64,000 nt of DNA from Allocatelliglobosispora scoriae. GTDB lineage: Bacteria; Actinomycetota; Actinomycetes; Mycobacteriales; Micromonosporaceae. The stretch is taken from positions 1,798,001 through 1,862,000 of the forward strand of contig NZ_JACHMN010000003.1 in assembly GCF_014204945.1 (NCBI RefSeq), given 5' to 3'. Below, piece after piece: positions 8,370-16,328 of the stretch. Positions within the stretch are counted from its first letter, which is position 1. Each line of letters opens with the position of its first letter. Position numbers and translations under genes: made by a program. Under the pieces are notes generated by a model. The model worked only from the letters and a program-made list of their open reading frames with translations, was not told where the DNA came from and made no database searches.

Positions 8370-9165
8370 GGCGATCGTGGTGGGTCTCGCCGAAGAATGC
8401 CGTCAGGACCGGGGCCAGCACCTCCGGCGCGACGTCGTGGGTCTGGCCGTCAAGCGTGCGGTGGCGGGCACCGGGGATCGCCTCGGCCGTGGCCCGGGTC
8501 GCCGCGCGCAGGCTCTCGGGGCTCGCGCCCCCGTCCAGCAGCAGCGTCGGCACGGTGATCGCCGCAGCCCGCTCGCGGGGGACCGACGAGTCGCCCATGA
8601 CGGCGTCGTCATAGGCGAGCGTCGGCGCGATCGCCTCGAACCCTGCCCAGAACGGCTGCGCCCGCATCCCGTCGACCACCCCGGCCGGTACGCCGACGTG
8701 TGTCATGAACAGGGCTGCGGCGTCGCCCCGGCGCCCGGCGTCGAGCAGCTCGCGGAGGCCGACCGAGTACTCCTTCGCCTGTGCGCCGCCGCCGGACTCG
8801 GTGAGGAAGGGCGGCTCGTAGAGGGCGAGGCTGGTGAACCGGACCCCGGCGGATGCGGCGGCGATGGTGAGGGCCACGCCGGACGAGATGGCGAAGACAT
8901 GAGCCGCTCCACCGGCCGCCGCGACGAGTGCCCGCAGGTCCTCGATCTCCCGCTCGACCGCGTAGGGCAGGGTGTCGCCGCTCTCGCCCCGGCCCCGGCG
9001 GTCGTAGGTGTGGACGGTGAAGTCCTTCGCGAGCAGGTCGGCGAGCGGACTCATCGGACCCGAGTGCCGGAAGCACATCGCGCCGTCGACGAGGACGACG
9101 GCGGGACCCTGCCCGGCCGACTCGTAGGCGATCACGGTGCCGTCGGCCGACGTGAGTGCCGTCAT
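8359..9165 (-). CDS. Alpha/beta hydrolase
   Basis: A 268-residue cytoplasmic alpha/beta hydrolase. It starts MTALTSADGTVIAYESAGQG, has TYDRRGRGESGDT, the nucleophile elbow FAISSGVALTIA (Ser in a G-like S-S-G turn), an acidic residue in PTLLLDGGASPESL, and a C-terminal histidine in LDGQTHDVAPEVL, so the triad appears complete. It is the third gene of a minus-strand operon with an ArsR regulator and a SRPBCC protein; the stop lies inside a palindromic repeat. GGGGG lies before the start at 9165. Related small hydrolases act on esters or lactones; substrate unknown. The operon context suggests a stress- or ligand-inducible detoxification function. Confidence 0.85.
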   Translation of the reverse strand: MTALTSADGTVIAYESAGQGPAVVLVDGAMCFRHSGPMSPLADLLAKDFTVHTYDRRGRGESGDTLPYAVEREIEDLRALVAAAGGAAHVFAISSGVALTIAAASAGVRFTSLALYEPPFLTESGGGAQAKEYSVGLRELLDAGRRGDAAALFMTHVGVPAGVVDGMRAQPFWAGFEAIAPTLAYDDAVMGDSSVPRERAAAITVPTLLLDGGASPESLRAATRATAEAIPGARHRTLDGQTHDVAPEVLAPVLTAFFGETHHDRHNS

Positions 9166-9175
9166 GGCGTACCCC

Positions 9176-9622
9176 CTAGGTGGTTTTGATCTTTGCCAGG
9201 TAGTGGTCGAAGCGGTCGAGGCTGGTCTGGAACCCGGCCCGGGCCTGGGCGCTGCGGTAGGCGGCGGGCACGTTGGTCTGGTGGGTGACCACCTCGGTGC
9301 GGCCCTGGCCGATGTCGGTGAAGGTGATCGTGGTGCGCATGCCGCCCTCGACGTCGCCCTCGACCCAGACGAGCCGGTCGGGTCGGCTGACCTCGACATA
9401 GGTCGCGCGCATCGTGTAACTGCCGCCGTCGGCGTCGCTCACCATCGTCGTGGCGAACGTGCCGCCGGGTCGCAGGTCGACCGTGATGCCGTCGACGGGC
9501 GTCGTCGTGCCCGCCGGCCCCCAGAAGCGGGTGAGGTGCTCCGGTGTCGTCATGCAGTCGAAGAGCAGCTCAGGGGATGCGTCGTGCACCCTCGTGTAGG
9601 TCAGCTCGCCGGTCTCGCTCAT
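9176..9622 (-). CDS. SRPBCC (AHSA1/START-like) domain protein
   Basis: A 148-residue AHSA1-type SRPBCC protein: MSETGELTYTRVHDASPELL, then WGPAGTTTPVDG, VDLRPGGTFATTM, and ending LDRFDHYLAKIKTT. These helix-grip proteins bind hydrophobic ligands in a deep cavity. Its ATG overlaps the stop of the ArsR gene as ATGA (9619-9622), indicating coupled expression. The pairing of ArsR with an AHSA1 protein is very common in actinobacteria and usually forms a small autoregulated operon. The ligand is unknown. Confidence 0.88.
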   Translation of the reverse strand: MSETGELTYTRVHDASPELLFDCMTTPEHLTRFWGPAGTTTPVDGITVDLRPGGTFATTMVSDADGGSYTMRATYVEVSRPDRLVWVEGDVEGGMRTTITFTDIGQGRTEVVTHQTNVPAAYRSAQARAGFQTSLDRFDHYLAKIKTT

Positions 9623-9975
9623 CGCCCGTGCCCCGTCTCCCGCTCGCCACGCAGGGCGGCGAGGTGCTCGTCGAGCCGGTCGTAGCGCTCGGCCCAGACC
9701 CGGCGGTGCTCGGCGATCCAGCTCGCCGCCGCGTCGAGCCGCACCGTGTCCAGGGCGCAGGGCCGCGACTGCGCCGAGCGCGTCCGGCTGATGAGCCGGG
9801 CGTGCTCCAGCACCTTGAGGTGCTTGGAGACCGCCTGCTGCGTCATCGCGAACGGCTCGGCGAGCTGGTTGGCGGTGGCGTCGCCCCGGGCGAGCCGGGC
9901 CAGGATCGCCCGGCGGGTGGGGTCGGCCAGGGCCGAGAAGACCAGGCTGAGCTCGTCGTCCACCATCAAGGTCAT
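9619..9975 (-). CDS. ArsR-family transcriptional repressor
   Basis: A 118-residue winged-helix regulator: DELSLVFSALADPTRRAILA, recognition helix region FAMTQQAVSKHLKVLEHARL, then RPCALDTVRLDAAASW. No CXC metal motif (ELCVC-type) is present, so it is of the non-metal class that accompanies SRPBCC proteins. The ATG at 9975 has no ribosome site; TAGGGT ends six bases upstream, so the transcript is probably leaderless. A 13-bp inverted repeat lies directly over the -35 position and is the likely operator for autorepression of the three-gene operon (ArsR, SRPBCC, hydrolase). Confidence 0.9.
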   Translation of the reverse strand: MTLMVDDELSLVFSALADPTRRAILARLARGDATANQLAEPFAMTQQAVSKHLKVLEHARLISRTRSAQSRPCALDTVRLDAAASWIAEHRRVWAERYDRLDEHLAALRGERETGHGR

Positions 9976-9981
9976 GTCCCC

Positions 9982-10020
9982 ACCCTAACACAACCGATCA
10001 GTTGCACAACTGATTGGTTG
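9982..10020 (-). promoter_or_regulatory. ArsR operator and leaderless promoter
   Basis: CAACCGATCAGTT (9991-10003) and AACTGATTGGTTG (10008-10020) form an inverted repeat with one mismatch and a four-base gap. On the minus strand the -10 TAGGGT occupies 9987-9982, six bases before ATG 9975. The palindrome centre is about 30 bases upstream of the inferred transcription start, so binding would cover the -35 region. Confidence 0.75.
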
Positions 10021-10021
10021 G

Positions 10022-10993
10022 TTACGCCATGGTGATCACGACCTTGCCCCGGGTGTGGCCGCCCGCGACGTGACGCAGGGCGTTCGCGGTCTCCGCCAGC
10101 GGATAGGTCCGCTCGACCACCGGCCGGACCTGCCCCGAGTCGAGCAGGTCGCGGAGCATGAGCAGGTCGGCGTGGCTGTGCTTCGCCAGCATCCCCACCA
10201 TCGTCCGGCTGCTGAAAAGCGCCGCCACCAGCATCCGGAGCAGCGAGCCGAGCGGCCCGGTCCACCGGTTGCGCTTGGGCCCGCCGACGAGGACGAGGGT
10301 TCCGCCGGGCGTCAACGCGCGGCGGCGAGCGGCGTTCGAGCGGTTGCCCGCCACGTCGAGGATCAGGTCGTAGGTACGGCCGTCGCGGGTGAAGTCGGCG
10401 CGCGTGTAGTCGATGACGTGGTCCGCGCCGAGCCCCCGGACCAGCTCGACGTTGCCGGTGCCGCAGACGCCGGTCACCTCCGCGCCGAAGGCCTTCGCCA
10501 GCTGCACCGCGAAGGTACCCACGCCACCGGCCGCGCCGTTGATCAGGACCCGCTGCCCCGGCCGGATCCCGCCCCGGTCGCGCAGGCCCTGCAGTGCCGT
10601 GAGCCCCGCCAGCGGCACCGCCGCCGCCTCCTCGAAGCTCAGGTCGGCGGGCTTCGGCGCGAGCCGGTCGGGACGGATGGCGACCTGCTCGGCGAAGGCG
10701 CCGTCGCCCATGCCGAAGACCTCGTCGCCGACCCGGAACGCGGTCACGTCGCGGCCGGTCGCCGCCACCACCCCGGCCAGGTCGGCGCCGAGGGCGGTCG
10801 CGCGCGGGGTGACGAGCCCGGAGCCGATGCGTACGAGATAGGGCGTGCCCGTCGTTCGATGCCAGTCGTACGGATTGACCGAGGCGGCGCGGACGCTCAC
10901 CAGCACCTCGTCGTCCCCGATCGCGGGTGGGTCGACCTCGTCGAGTGCCAGCAGCTCCGGTGAACCCCACCTGTGCCGTGCGATCGCTCTCAT
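10022..10993 (-). CDS. Zinc-independent quinone oxidoreductase-like MDR family protein
   Basis: A 323-residue medium-chain dehydrogenase/reductase. N-terminal GroES-like domain MRAIARHRWGSPELLALDEV with SVNPYDWHRTTG, then the cofactor motif LINGAAGGVGTFAVQLAKAFG and ALTPGGTLVLVGG, ending GHTRGKVVITMA. The cysteines of the structural zinc site are absent, typical of NADPH:quinone oxidoreductase-like reductases that act on quinones or enones. The start at 10993 has AAGGAG seven bases upstream. It lies just upstream of the ArsR operon on the same strand but separated by the ArsR operator, so it may be transcribed independently. Confidence 0.88.
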   Translation of the reverse strand: MRAIARHRWGSPELLALDEVDPPAIGDDEVLVSVRAASVNPYDWHRTTGTPYLVRIGSGLVTPRATALGADLAGVVAATGRDVTAFRVGDEVFGMGDGAFAEQVAIRPDRLAPKPADLSFEEAAAVPLAGLTALQGLRDRGGIRPGQRVLINGAAGGVGTFAVQLAKAFGAEVTGVCGTGNVELVRGLGADHVIDYTRADFTRDGRTYDLILDVAGNRSNAARRRALTPGGTLVLVGGPKRNRWTGPLGSLLRMLVAALFSSRTMVGMLAKHSHADLLMLRDLLDSGQVRPVVERTYPLAETANALRHVAGGHTRGKVVITMA

Positions 10994-11184
10994 CCGTCTG
11001 CTCCTTCGTCGTTCCGATGTCGTCTCAGCATCGCCAGCGCTGAGCCGTCCCGCGTCGGGCAGCGGGCGGCTCCCCGGCTGCGCCCCCGGTGGTAGCCGGG
11101 GGTGCGGACTGCGCCCCGGGGCGTAGGGGTGGATCCGGCGGTCGGCGGACGCGAGGTCGGGCGCGGGTCGCCTAGGGTGCTCGC

Positions 11185-12327
11185 ATGACCAGCCCCAGCG
11201 CACCGCCGGAGGTGTCCGCGCGCCGCCGTGGCGGGGCCGGGCTCGCCGTGCTGGTCGCGCTGGTGCAGCTCGTCGGCACCGCGATCTGGTCCGCCGGGCA
11301 GGCGACCGCATGGGACCCGCTCGGCTGCGCGCTGCTCGTGGTGAGCGGTCTCGCCCTCGCCGCCCGGCACCGGGCACCCGCCGCGACGCTGGTCGGCATC
11401 GCCGTACTGACCGTCGGCCACCAGGTGCTGGACCACCCGCGCGGGCCGACCTTCCTGGCGCTGATCATCGCCGCCGTCGTGGCGGCCCGGTCCGACCGGC
11501 GCGGTCCGGTGGCGCTCGTCGCGATCGCCTCCTACGCCGCGTGGGTCGTGCTCGGCGGACCAACCCTCGGCCGGGCGCTCACCGTCGCCGCGTGGGCGGC
11601 CGGGCTGGGAATCCTGCTCGCCGTGGTCTACGCCGCCGCGCCGATGGCGATCGAGATGGCGCGCAGACAGCGGCGGCTCGACGAGGAGCGCCGACGGCGG
11701 CAGGCGAGCGAGGAGCGGCTGCGCATCGCCCAGGAGCTGCACGACGTGCTCGGACACCACCTGTCGCTGATCAACGTACGGGCGTCGGTGGGGCGGCACC
11801 TGATGGACCGCCGGCCCGACGAGGCCCGGGCCGCGCTCGACACGATCAAGCAGGCGAGCGCGGAGGCGCTGCGGGAGGTCCAGTCGGTGCTCAACACGCT
11901 CTACCCCAGCGGGGAAGCGGCGCCGCGGGCACCGGCACCCGGACTGGACCGGCTCGACGAGCTGACGGTCGACGCCGGGCTCCCGGTGCGGACCACGATC
12001 AGCGGTGCGCCCCGGCCGCTGCCGGCCGAGATCGACCGGGCCGCCTACCGGATCGTGCAGGAGGCGCTGACGAACGTGCGCCGGCACTCCTGTCCCGGCG
12101 CCGCGGTGACGATAGCGATCGACTACCGGGAGGAGGAGCTGGTCATGCTGATCCAGGACGACGGCGGCATGCGCGGGCCGATCACCGCCGCGACGGTGGA
12201 GGGCAACGGGGTCAGCGGCATGCGCGAGCGCGCCACCGTGCTGGGCGGGTCGCTCACGGCCGGACCATCGCCGACGGGCGGCTGGCGGGTACGCGCACAG
12301 CTGCCCGCCGCCGGGGACCCCGCATGA
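11185..12327 (+). CDS. Sensor histidine kinase (NarL/DesK type)
   Basis: A 380-residue membrane histidine kinase with about four or five N-terminal hydrophobic segments (residues 18-160), a coiled region RRQRRLDEERRRRQASEERL, a HisKA_3 dimerisation box with the phosphoacceptor in AQELHDVLGHHLS, and a HATPase_c domain (VQEALTNVRRHS, IQDDGGMRG, GVSGMRERATVLGG). Signal input is unknown; the sensor part is small and mostly transmembrane. TAGGGT ends six bases before the ATG and there is no ribosome site, so it is probably leaderless. The stop overlaps the start of its response regulator as ATGA. Confidence 0.92.
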   Translation: MTSPSAPPEVSARRRGGAGLAVLVALVQLVGTAIWSAGQATAWDPLGCALLVVSGLALAARHRAPAATLVGIAVLTVGHQVLDHPRGPTFLALIIAAVVAARSDRRGPVALVAIASYAAWVVLGGPTLGRALTVAAWAAGLGILLAVVYAAAPMAIEMARRQRRLDEERRRRQASEERLRIAQELHDVLGHHLSLINVRASVGRHLMDRRPDEARAALDTIKQASAEALREVQSVLNTLYPSGEAAPRAPAPGLDRLDELTVDAGLPVRTTISGAPRPLPAEIDRAAYRIVQEALTNVRRHSCPGAAVTIAIDYREEELVMLIQDDGGMRGPITAATVEGNGVSGMRERATVLGGSLTAGPSPTGGWRVRAQLPAAGDPA

Positions 12328-12989
12328 TCCGGGTGCTGCTCGGCGACGACCAGGCGCTGGTGCGGGCCGGTTTCCGGGCCCTGCTGGAGTCCGAACCCGA
12401 CATCGAGGTGGTGGGGGAGGCCGGTGACGGTGCGCACGCCGTGCGGCTGGCCCGGCAGACCCGCCCCGACGTGGTGCTGATGGACATCCGGATGCCCGGC
12501 ATGGACGGCCTCGCCGCCACCCGGGAGATCGCCGCCGACCCCGACCTGTCCGGTGTCCGGATCGTCGTCCTCACCACCTTCGAGCTGGACGAATACGTCG
12601 CCGAGGCGCTGCGGGTCGGTGCGGCCGGGTTCCTGGTGAAGAACACGGAGCCTGCCGAGCTGATTCGCGGCGTACGGGTGGTGGCGGCGGGGGAGGGGCT
12701 GCTCTCGCCGAGCGTGACCCGGCGGGTGATCGAGCAGTTCGCGCAGCGGTCGGCGGCCCCGGCACCGCCCCGGCAGCTCGCCGACCTCACCGAGCGGGAA
12801 CGCGAGGTGGTGACGCTGGCCGGTGCCGGGCTCACCAACGGGGAGATCGCGGCGCGGCTCGGGGTGAGCCCGGCGACGGCGAAGACCCACGTGTCGCGGG
12901 CGATGGTGAAGCTCGGCGCCCGGGACCGGGCGCAGCTCGTCGTCTTCGCCTACGAGGCCGGCCTGGTCCGCCCCGGCTGGCTCCCCTGA
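12324..12989 (+). CDS. NarL/FixJ-family response regulator
   Basis: A 221-residue regulator with a receiver domain (MIRVLLGDDQALVRAGFRAL; phosphoacceptor Asp in VVLMDIRMPG; VLTTFELDEYV; conserved Lys in FLVKNTEP) and a LuxR-type HTH (LTEREREVVTLAGAGLTNGE, RLGVSPATAKTHVSRAMVKL). It is translationally coupled to the kinase gene. A long perfect hairpin follows at 13049-13117. Targets are not visible from the sequence. Confidence 0.93.
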   Translation: MIRVLLGDDQALVRAGFRALLESEPDIEVVGEAGDGAHAVRLARQTRPDVVLMDIRMPGMDGLAATREIAADPDLSGVRIVVLTTFELDEYVAEALRVGAAGFLVKNTEPAELIRGVRVVAAGEGLLSPSVTRRVIEQFAQRSAAPAPPRQLADLTEREREVVTLAGAGLTNGEIAARLGVSPATAKTHVSRAMVKLGARDRAQLVVFAYEAGLVRPGWLP

Positions 12990-13048
12990 CGCGCCCCACG
13001 CCGCGCCCCACGCCGCGCCGCGCGCTGCGCGCTGCTTGCGCTGCATGA

Positions 13049-13117
13049 TCGCGTTGTTTCCCGGAAATATGCCCCTCACTCGTCCTCGGAGGGGCATATT
13101 TCCGGGAAACAACGCGA
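13049..13117. terminator. Long perfect hairpin between convergent genes
   Basis: Arms of 29 bases (13049-13077 and 13089-13117) are exactly complementary, with an 11-base loop. The stem contains GTTTCCCGGAAATATGCCCC and is much more AT-rich than its surroundings. It lies between the stops of two convergent genes (12989 and 13181) and is suited to bidirectional termination. Confidence 0.8.
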
Positions 13118-13180
13118 CCTTGGGCGTTTCCGCAGCGCAGCGCGGGCGGCGCGGTGCGGCGCGGGTGGCGCGGTGCGCCG

Positions 13181-14035
13181 TCAGGCGGCGGCGCGGATCG
13201 CGTCGGCCAGCGAGGTGGCGGGGCGACCCAGCAGGCGGGGCAGGTCGCCGCTGTCGGTGTCGAGGTCGCCGCGGGCGGTCGCCTCGTCGAGTGAGGCGAC
13301 GAACCCGGCCGTGCCCTCGTCGAGCCCCGCACCCCGCAGGACCGCGGCGAGCTCGGCCACGGTGATGCTCTGCCGGGCGACCGGCGTACCGGTGACCTCG
13401 GTGATCGTCGCGGCGAGCTCCGTGGTGGTGAACGGCGTACCGCCGAGCTCGTAGGTCTTGCCCTCGTGCCCGTCCGCGACGAGCACGGCGGCCGCGGCCT
13501 CGGCGTAGTCGGCCCGGGTGGCGGCGGCGATCCGGCCGTCTCCGGTGGCGTCGACCACCGCACCCCGCTCCCGGTAGGAGCCGAGCTGGCCGGTGTAGTT
13601 CTCCGTGTACCAGCCGTTGCGCAGGATCGTGAAGGGCACGCCCGACGCCTTCAGGGCCGCCTCGGTCGCCTTGTGCTCCGGTGCGACGGGGAGCTCGGTG
13701 GTGTCGGCGCGCAGGGCGCTGGTGTAGACGATCCGGCCGACCCCGGCGGCCTTCGCGGCGTCGATGACGGCGGTGTGCTGCGGCACGCGCTTGCCGACCT
13801 CGCTGCCGGAGACGAGGAGCAGCACGTCGATGCCGGTGAGCGCGGTGCCGAGCGTCTCGGGCCGGTCGTAGTCGCCGTGGCGCACCTGGACGCCGAGCTC
13901 GGCGAGGTCGGCCGCCTTCTCGGGGCTGCGGACGACCGCCGTCACGTCGGACGGGGCGACACCCCGCTCGAGCAGCGAGGCGATGACGAGGCGGCCGAAG
14001 GGGCCGGTGGCTCCGGTGACTGCGTACGCGGTCAT
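13181..14035 (-). CDS. NAD(P)H-binding quinone reductase-like protein (QorB/NmrA type)
   Basis: A 284-residue atypical SDR. It starts MTAYAVTGATGPFGRLVIAS with the Rossmann motif GATGPFG, continues AVVRSPEKAADLAELGVQVR, IVYTSALRADTTELPVAPEH, and FTILRNGWYTENYTG, all characteristic of QorB-like NAD(P)H:quinone oxidoreductases and related NmrA proteins. The start has GGGAGAAG upstream. It is transcribed divergently from an HxlR regulator across a 91-bp region that contains an inverted repeat. HxlR-type redox sensors beside such reductases are known for quinone or electrophile responses (for example the QorR and YodB types), so this is probably an electrophile-inducible reductase. Confidence 0.88.
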   Translation of the reverse strand: MTAYAVTGATGPFGRLVIASLLERGVAPSDVTAVVRSPEKAADLAELGVQVRHGDYDRPETLGTALTGIDVLLLVSGSEVGKRVPQHTAVIDAAKAAGVGRIVYTSALRADTTELPVAPEHKATEAALKASGVPFTILRNGWYTENYTGQLGSYRERGAVVDATGDGRIAAATRADYAEAAAAVLVADGHEGKTYELGGTPFTTTELAATITEVTGTPVARQSITVAELAAVLRGAGLDEGTAGFVASLDEATARGDLDTDSGDLPRLLGRPATSLADAIRAAA

Positions 14036-14048
14036 GACTTCTCCCGGT

Positions 14049-14078
14049 GTTAGTACTGTCGAATGGTCTGGCACTAAC
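14049..14078. promoter_or_regulatory. Candidate HxlR operator
   Basis: GTTAGTAC (14049-14056) and GCACTAAC (14071-14078) form an imperfect inverted repeat separated by 14 bases in the divergent promoter region between the QorB-like and HxlR genes. Confidence 0.5.
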
Positions 14079-14126
14079 TATTCCACAGCGCTAGCGATGT
14101 GCAAGTGTCTGATCTATCATTGCCTG

Positions 14127-14555
14127 GTGGTTACCGTCACCGCAGGCCTTTCGGCCGGCTCCGAGACCAGCCCCGACCCCACGGACGAGCTGATCAGCGA
14201 CGTGTTCGCCCGGGACTGCCTGTCGCGGGCCACGCTGGAGGACGTCGCCGGGAAGTGGGGCATCCTCGCCCTGCTCGCCCTCGGCGAGGGGGAGCTGCGC
14301 TTCAACGCGCTGCGGCGCCGGGTGCAGGGGGTGAGCGAGAAGATGCTCTCCCAGACGCTCCAGACCCTTGAGCGCGACGGCATGCTCAGCCGCGACGTGA
14401 TCACGACGATTCCGCCGCGCGTGCAGTACTCGTTGACGCCGCTGGGGGAGCGGGTCGCGCAGCAGCTGCGGGGCCTCGCCGAGCTGCTGGAGGGGTCGGT
14501 CGACGAGGTGGGCGCCGCACGCGCTGCGTACGACGCCCGTGCTCTCACAGGTTGA
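14127..14555 (+). CDS. HxlR-family transcriptional regulator
   Basis: A protein of about 142 residues with the HxlR (DUF24) winged helix: LEDVAGKWGILALLALGEGE, FNALRRRVQGVSEKMLSQTL, TIPPRVQYSLTPLGERV. A cysteine lies directly before the HTH (FARDCLSRATLED), the position used for redox sensing in many HxlR proteins. I place the start at GTG 14127 because TATCAT ends six bases earlier, consistent with a leaderless message; the frame extends further upstream without a ribosome site. It most likely represses the divergent quinone reductase gene. The last eleven bases overlap the convergent HAF-repeat gene. Confidence 0.87.
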   Translation: MVTVTAGLSAGSETSPDPTDELISDVFARDCLSRATLEDVAGKWGILALLALGEGELRFNALRRRVQGVSEKMLSQTLQTLERDGMLSRDVITTIPPRVQYSLTPLGERVAQQLRGLAELLEGSVDEVGAARAAYDARALTG

Positions 14556-16074
14556 CGATGTCGACGTAGCTGAGCTTGTTGTTGCTGCCACCGGTGGCAT
14601 TGCCGATCGTCAGCCGGCCGTCGGTGACCGTGACGATCACCGAACGCTCCACCCAGCGGGCGGTGCTGGTCGGGGTGCCCGAGACGGTGAGCACGCCCTC
14701 GACCGCGATGCGGTGGACGCTGTCGGTGTAGTCGGGGTCGCCCGAGGCGACGTGGACGAGGTAGGTGCCGTTGGGCACCGCGATCTCCCACGCGTTGGCG
14801 CTGGTCGGATGCTGGGAGTGGATCAGCGTGTCGTAGCGCTGGTCGGCGGCGCGGACCGAGTTGCGGTCCCGGGTGAAGGCTGTGTCGTCGCTGGTCCAGC
14901 CATAGCTGAGCCCGCCGGTCCGAGCGCCGAAGACGGCACCGGTGTCGGCGAGGTAGCCGGTCGGCACGGCCGCCGAGGCGGGCTGGAAGTTGACCGTCGC
15001 GGCGAAGCGCGGCGTCAGCAGGTAGGCGTGGTACTTGCCGTTGACGAGTCCTCTCCCGACGATCTGGCCCCGGTCGTTGATGCCGTTCGCCTGCTGCAGC
15101 GTCCAGCCGGTCCCGGCCGGGATCAGCGTGTCCAGAGCGGTGATGGTCGAGCCGGCTTGCCACACCCATGCGCGCGGCGCCGGGCACGGCTGGCACATCG
15201 GGTCGACGGTGCCGACGACCTGCCCGGACGCGTTGATCGCCTTCGCGGTGCTGTAGGCGATGCCGTCGATCGTGCCGATGTCGGTGGCGACCGGGGTCTG
15301 CGCCAGATCGGCGCCCGGCCAGAGGGTCGCGTGCGTGGCGTAGTCGCCGATCGGCGCCGCCCCGACGATCTGGTCCCGGACGTTGATCGCGGTCGCGGTG
15401 ACGAGGTCGCCGCTGTAGTAGCGCAGCCCCGGCAGGCTCTCCAGCACGCCGTCGTGCCAGAGGAAGCCGGGCGAGCCGACCGCGTGGCCGAGCGCGTTGA
15501 TCCCGGTCGCGGCGCCGAGGGACTCCGGCGGGCTGCCGAGGAGGACGCTGCTCCCGTCGGGGTTGTAGACCATCGCGACGGGGCTGCCCGACGAGTCGGC
15601 GGGGCGCTGCCCGCCCGCGATCTGCCCGGACGCGTTGATGCCGTTGGCGACGCCGAGCCGGTTGACGACCGGGCCGCCCAGGTCGGTGATGGCGCCGCTC
15701 GCGCTCCACCGCACCGGGTAGCCGTAGCCGCCGCTCTGCCGGTCGGACACCCCGGCGACGGTGCCGGTGTCGTTGATGGAGGTGGCGTAACTCGAATCGC
15801 CGCCGGGGTTGGTGCCCAGATCGGTCATCACACCGCTGGCCCAGCGGAAGGCGTGGGAGGCGTAGCCGCTGCCGACACTGGTGACGCCGACGACCGTACC
15901 GGCGTTGTTGATGCCCAGGGCGGTGCTCTGGGCGAAGGACGCGGTGCCGAGGGTGCCCAGGTCGGTGATGGTGTAACGGGACGGGAAAGCCGCTGCGGCG
16001 GGGCTCGCCGCGAGGACGGGCAACGCCGCCGCCACGAGGGCGGCGGCGAGGGTGGGACGGATCAGCCGAAGCAC
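14545..16074 (-). CDS. Secreted HAF-repeat protein with C-terminal lectin-like domain
   Basis: A 509-residue secreted protein. After a signal peptide (MLRLIRPTLAAALVAAALPV) there are several HAF repeats (ITDLGTLG, SHAFRWASGVMTDLG, AYLLTPRF) with repeated GINNAGTVVGV / GINASGQIAG units, together forming a probable beta-propeller over residues 30-375. The C-terminal 130 residues (YGWTSDDTAFTRDR, IAVPNGTYLVHVASGDPDYT, IGNATGGSNNKLSYVDIVNL) resemble a malectin-like carbohydrate-binding fold. Function is unknown. GTG 16074 is preceded by GAAAGAAG. A 12-bp palindrome of LacI-operator style lies 57 bp upstream, suggesting sugar control. Confidence 0.8.
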   Translation of the reverse strand: MLRLIRPTLAAALVAAALPVLAASPAAAAFPSRYTITDLGTLGTASFAQSTALGINNAGTVVGVTSVGSGYASHAFRWASGVMTDLGTNPGGDSSYATSINDTGTVAGVSDRQSGGYGYPVRWSASGAITDLGGPVVNRLGVANGINASGQIAGGQRPADSSGSPVAMVYNPDGSSVLLGSPPESLGAATGINALGHAVGSPGFLWHDGVLESLPGLRYYSGDLVTATAINVRDQIVGAAPIGDYATHATLWPGADLAQTPVATDIGTIDGIAYSTAKAINASGQVVGTVDPMCQPCPAPRAWVWQAGSTITALDTLIPAGTGWTLQQANGINDRGQIVGRGLVNGKYHAYLLTPRFAATVNFQPASAAVPTGYLADTGAVFGARTGGLSYGWTSDDTAFTRDRNSVRAADQRYDTLIHSQHPTSANAWEIAVPNGTYLVHVASGDPDYTDSVHRIAVEGVLTVSGTPTSTARWVERSVIVTVTDGRLTIGNATGGSNNKLSYVDIVNL

Positions 16075-16130
16075 GGTGACTTCTTTCGCGAGGGTCTTCC
16101 CGCTGCGGACGCGGGCGGGACGGCGGTCCA

Positions 16131-16142
16131 GAGAGCGCTCTC
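16131..16142. promoter_or_regulatory. LacI-style palindrome upstream of the HAF gene
   Basis: GAGAGCGCTCTC is a perfect 12-bp palindrome with the GCGC centre typical of LacI/GalR-family operators, 57 bp before the start of the secreted HAF-repeat protein. Confidence 0.5.
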
Positions 16143-16328
16143 CGGCGCCGGATCGAGCCTAGCCACGCCACGACCGATGTCAACGTTCGAATGTCCCGAT
16201 GCTGCTCGTCGGCCCCGATCGCCTATCGTGGTCTGCTGGCCCGGGCGGAACGGCGCCGGCACGAGGGGGCGGGGAGCGTGGCGACCGGAGCCCCGCAGGG
16301 CGCCGGAGGACACTGGGGGTAGCGGAGT

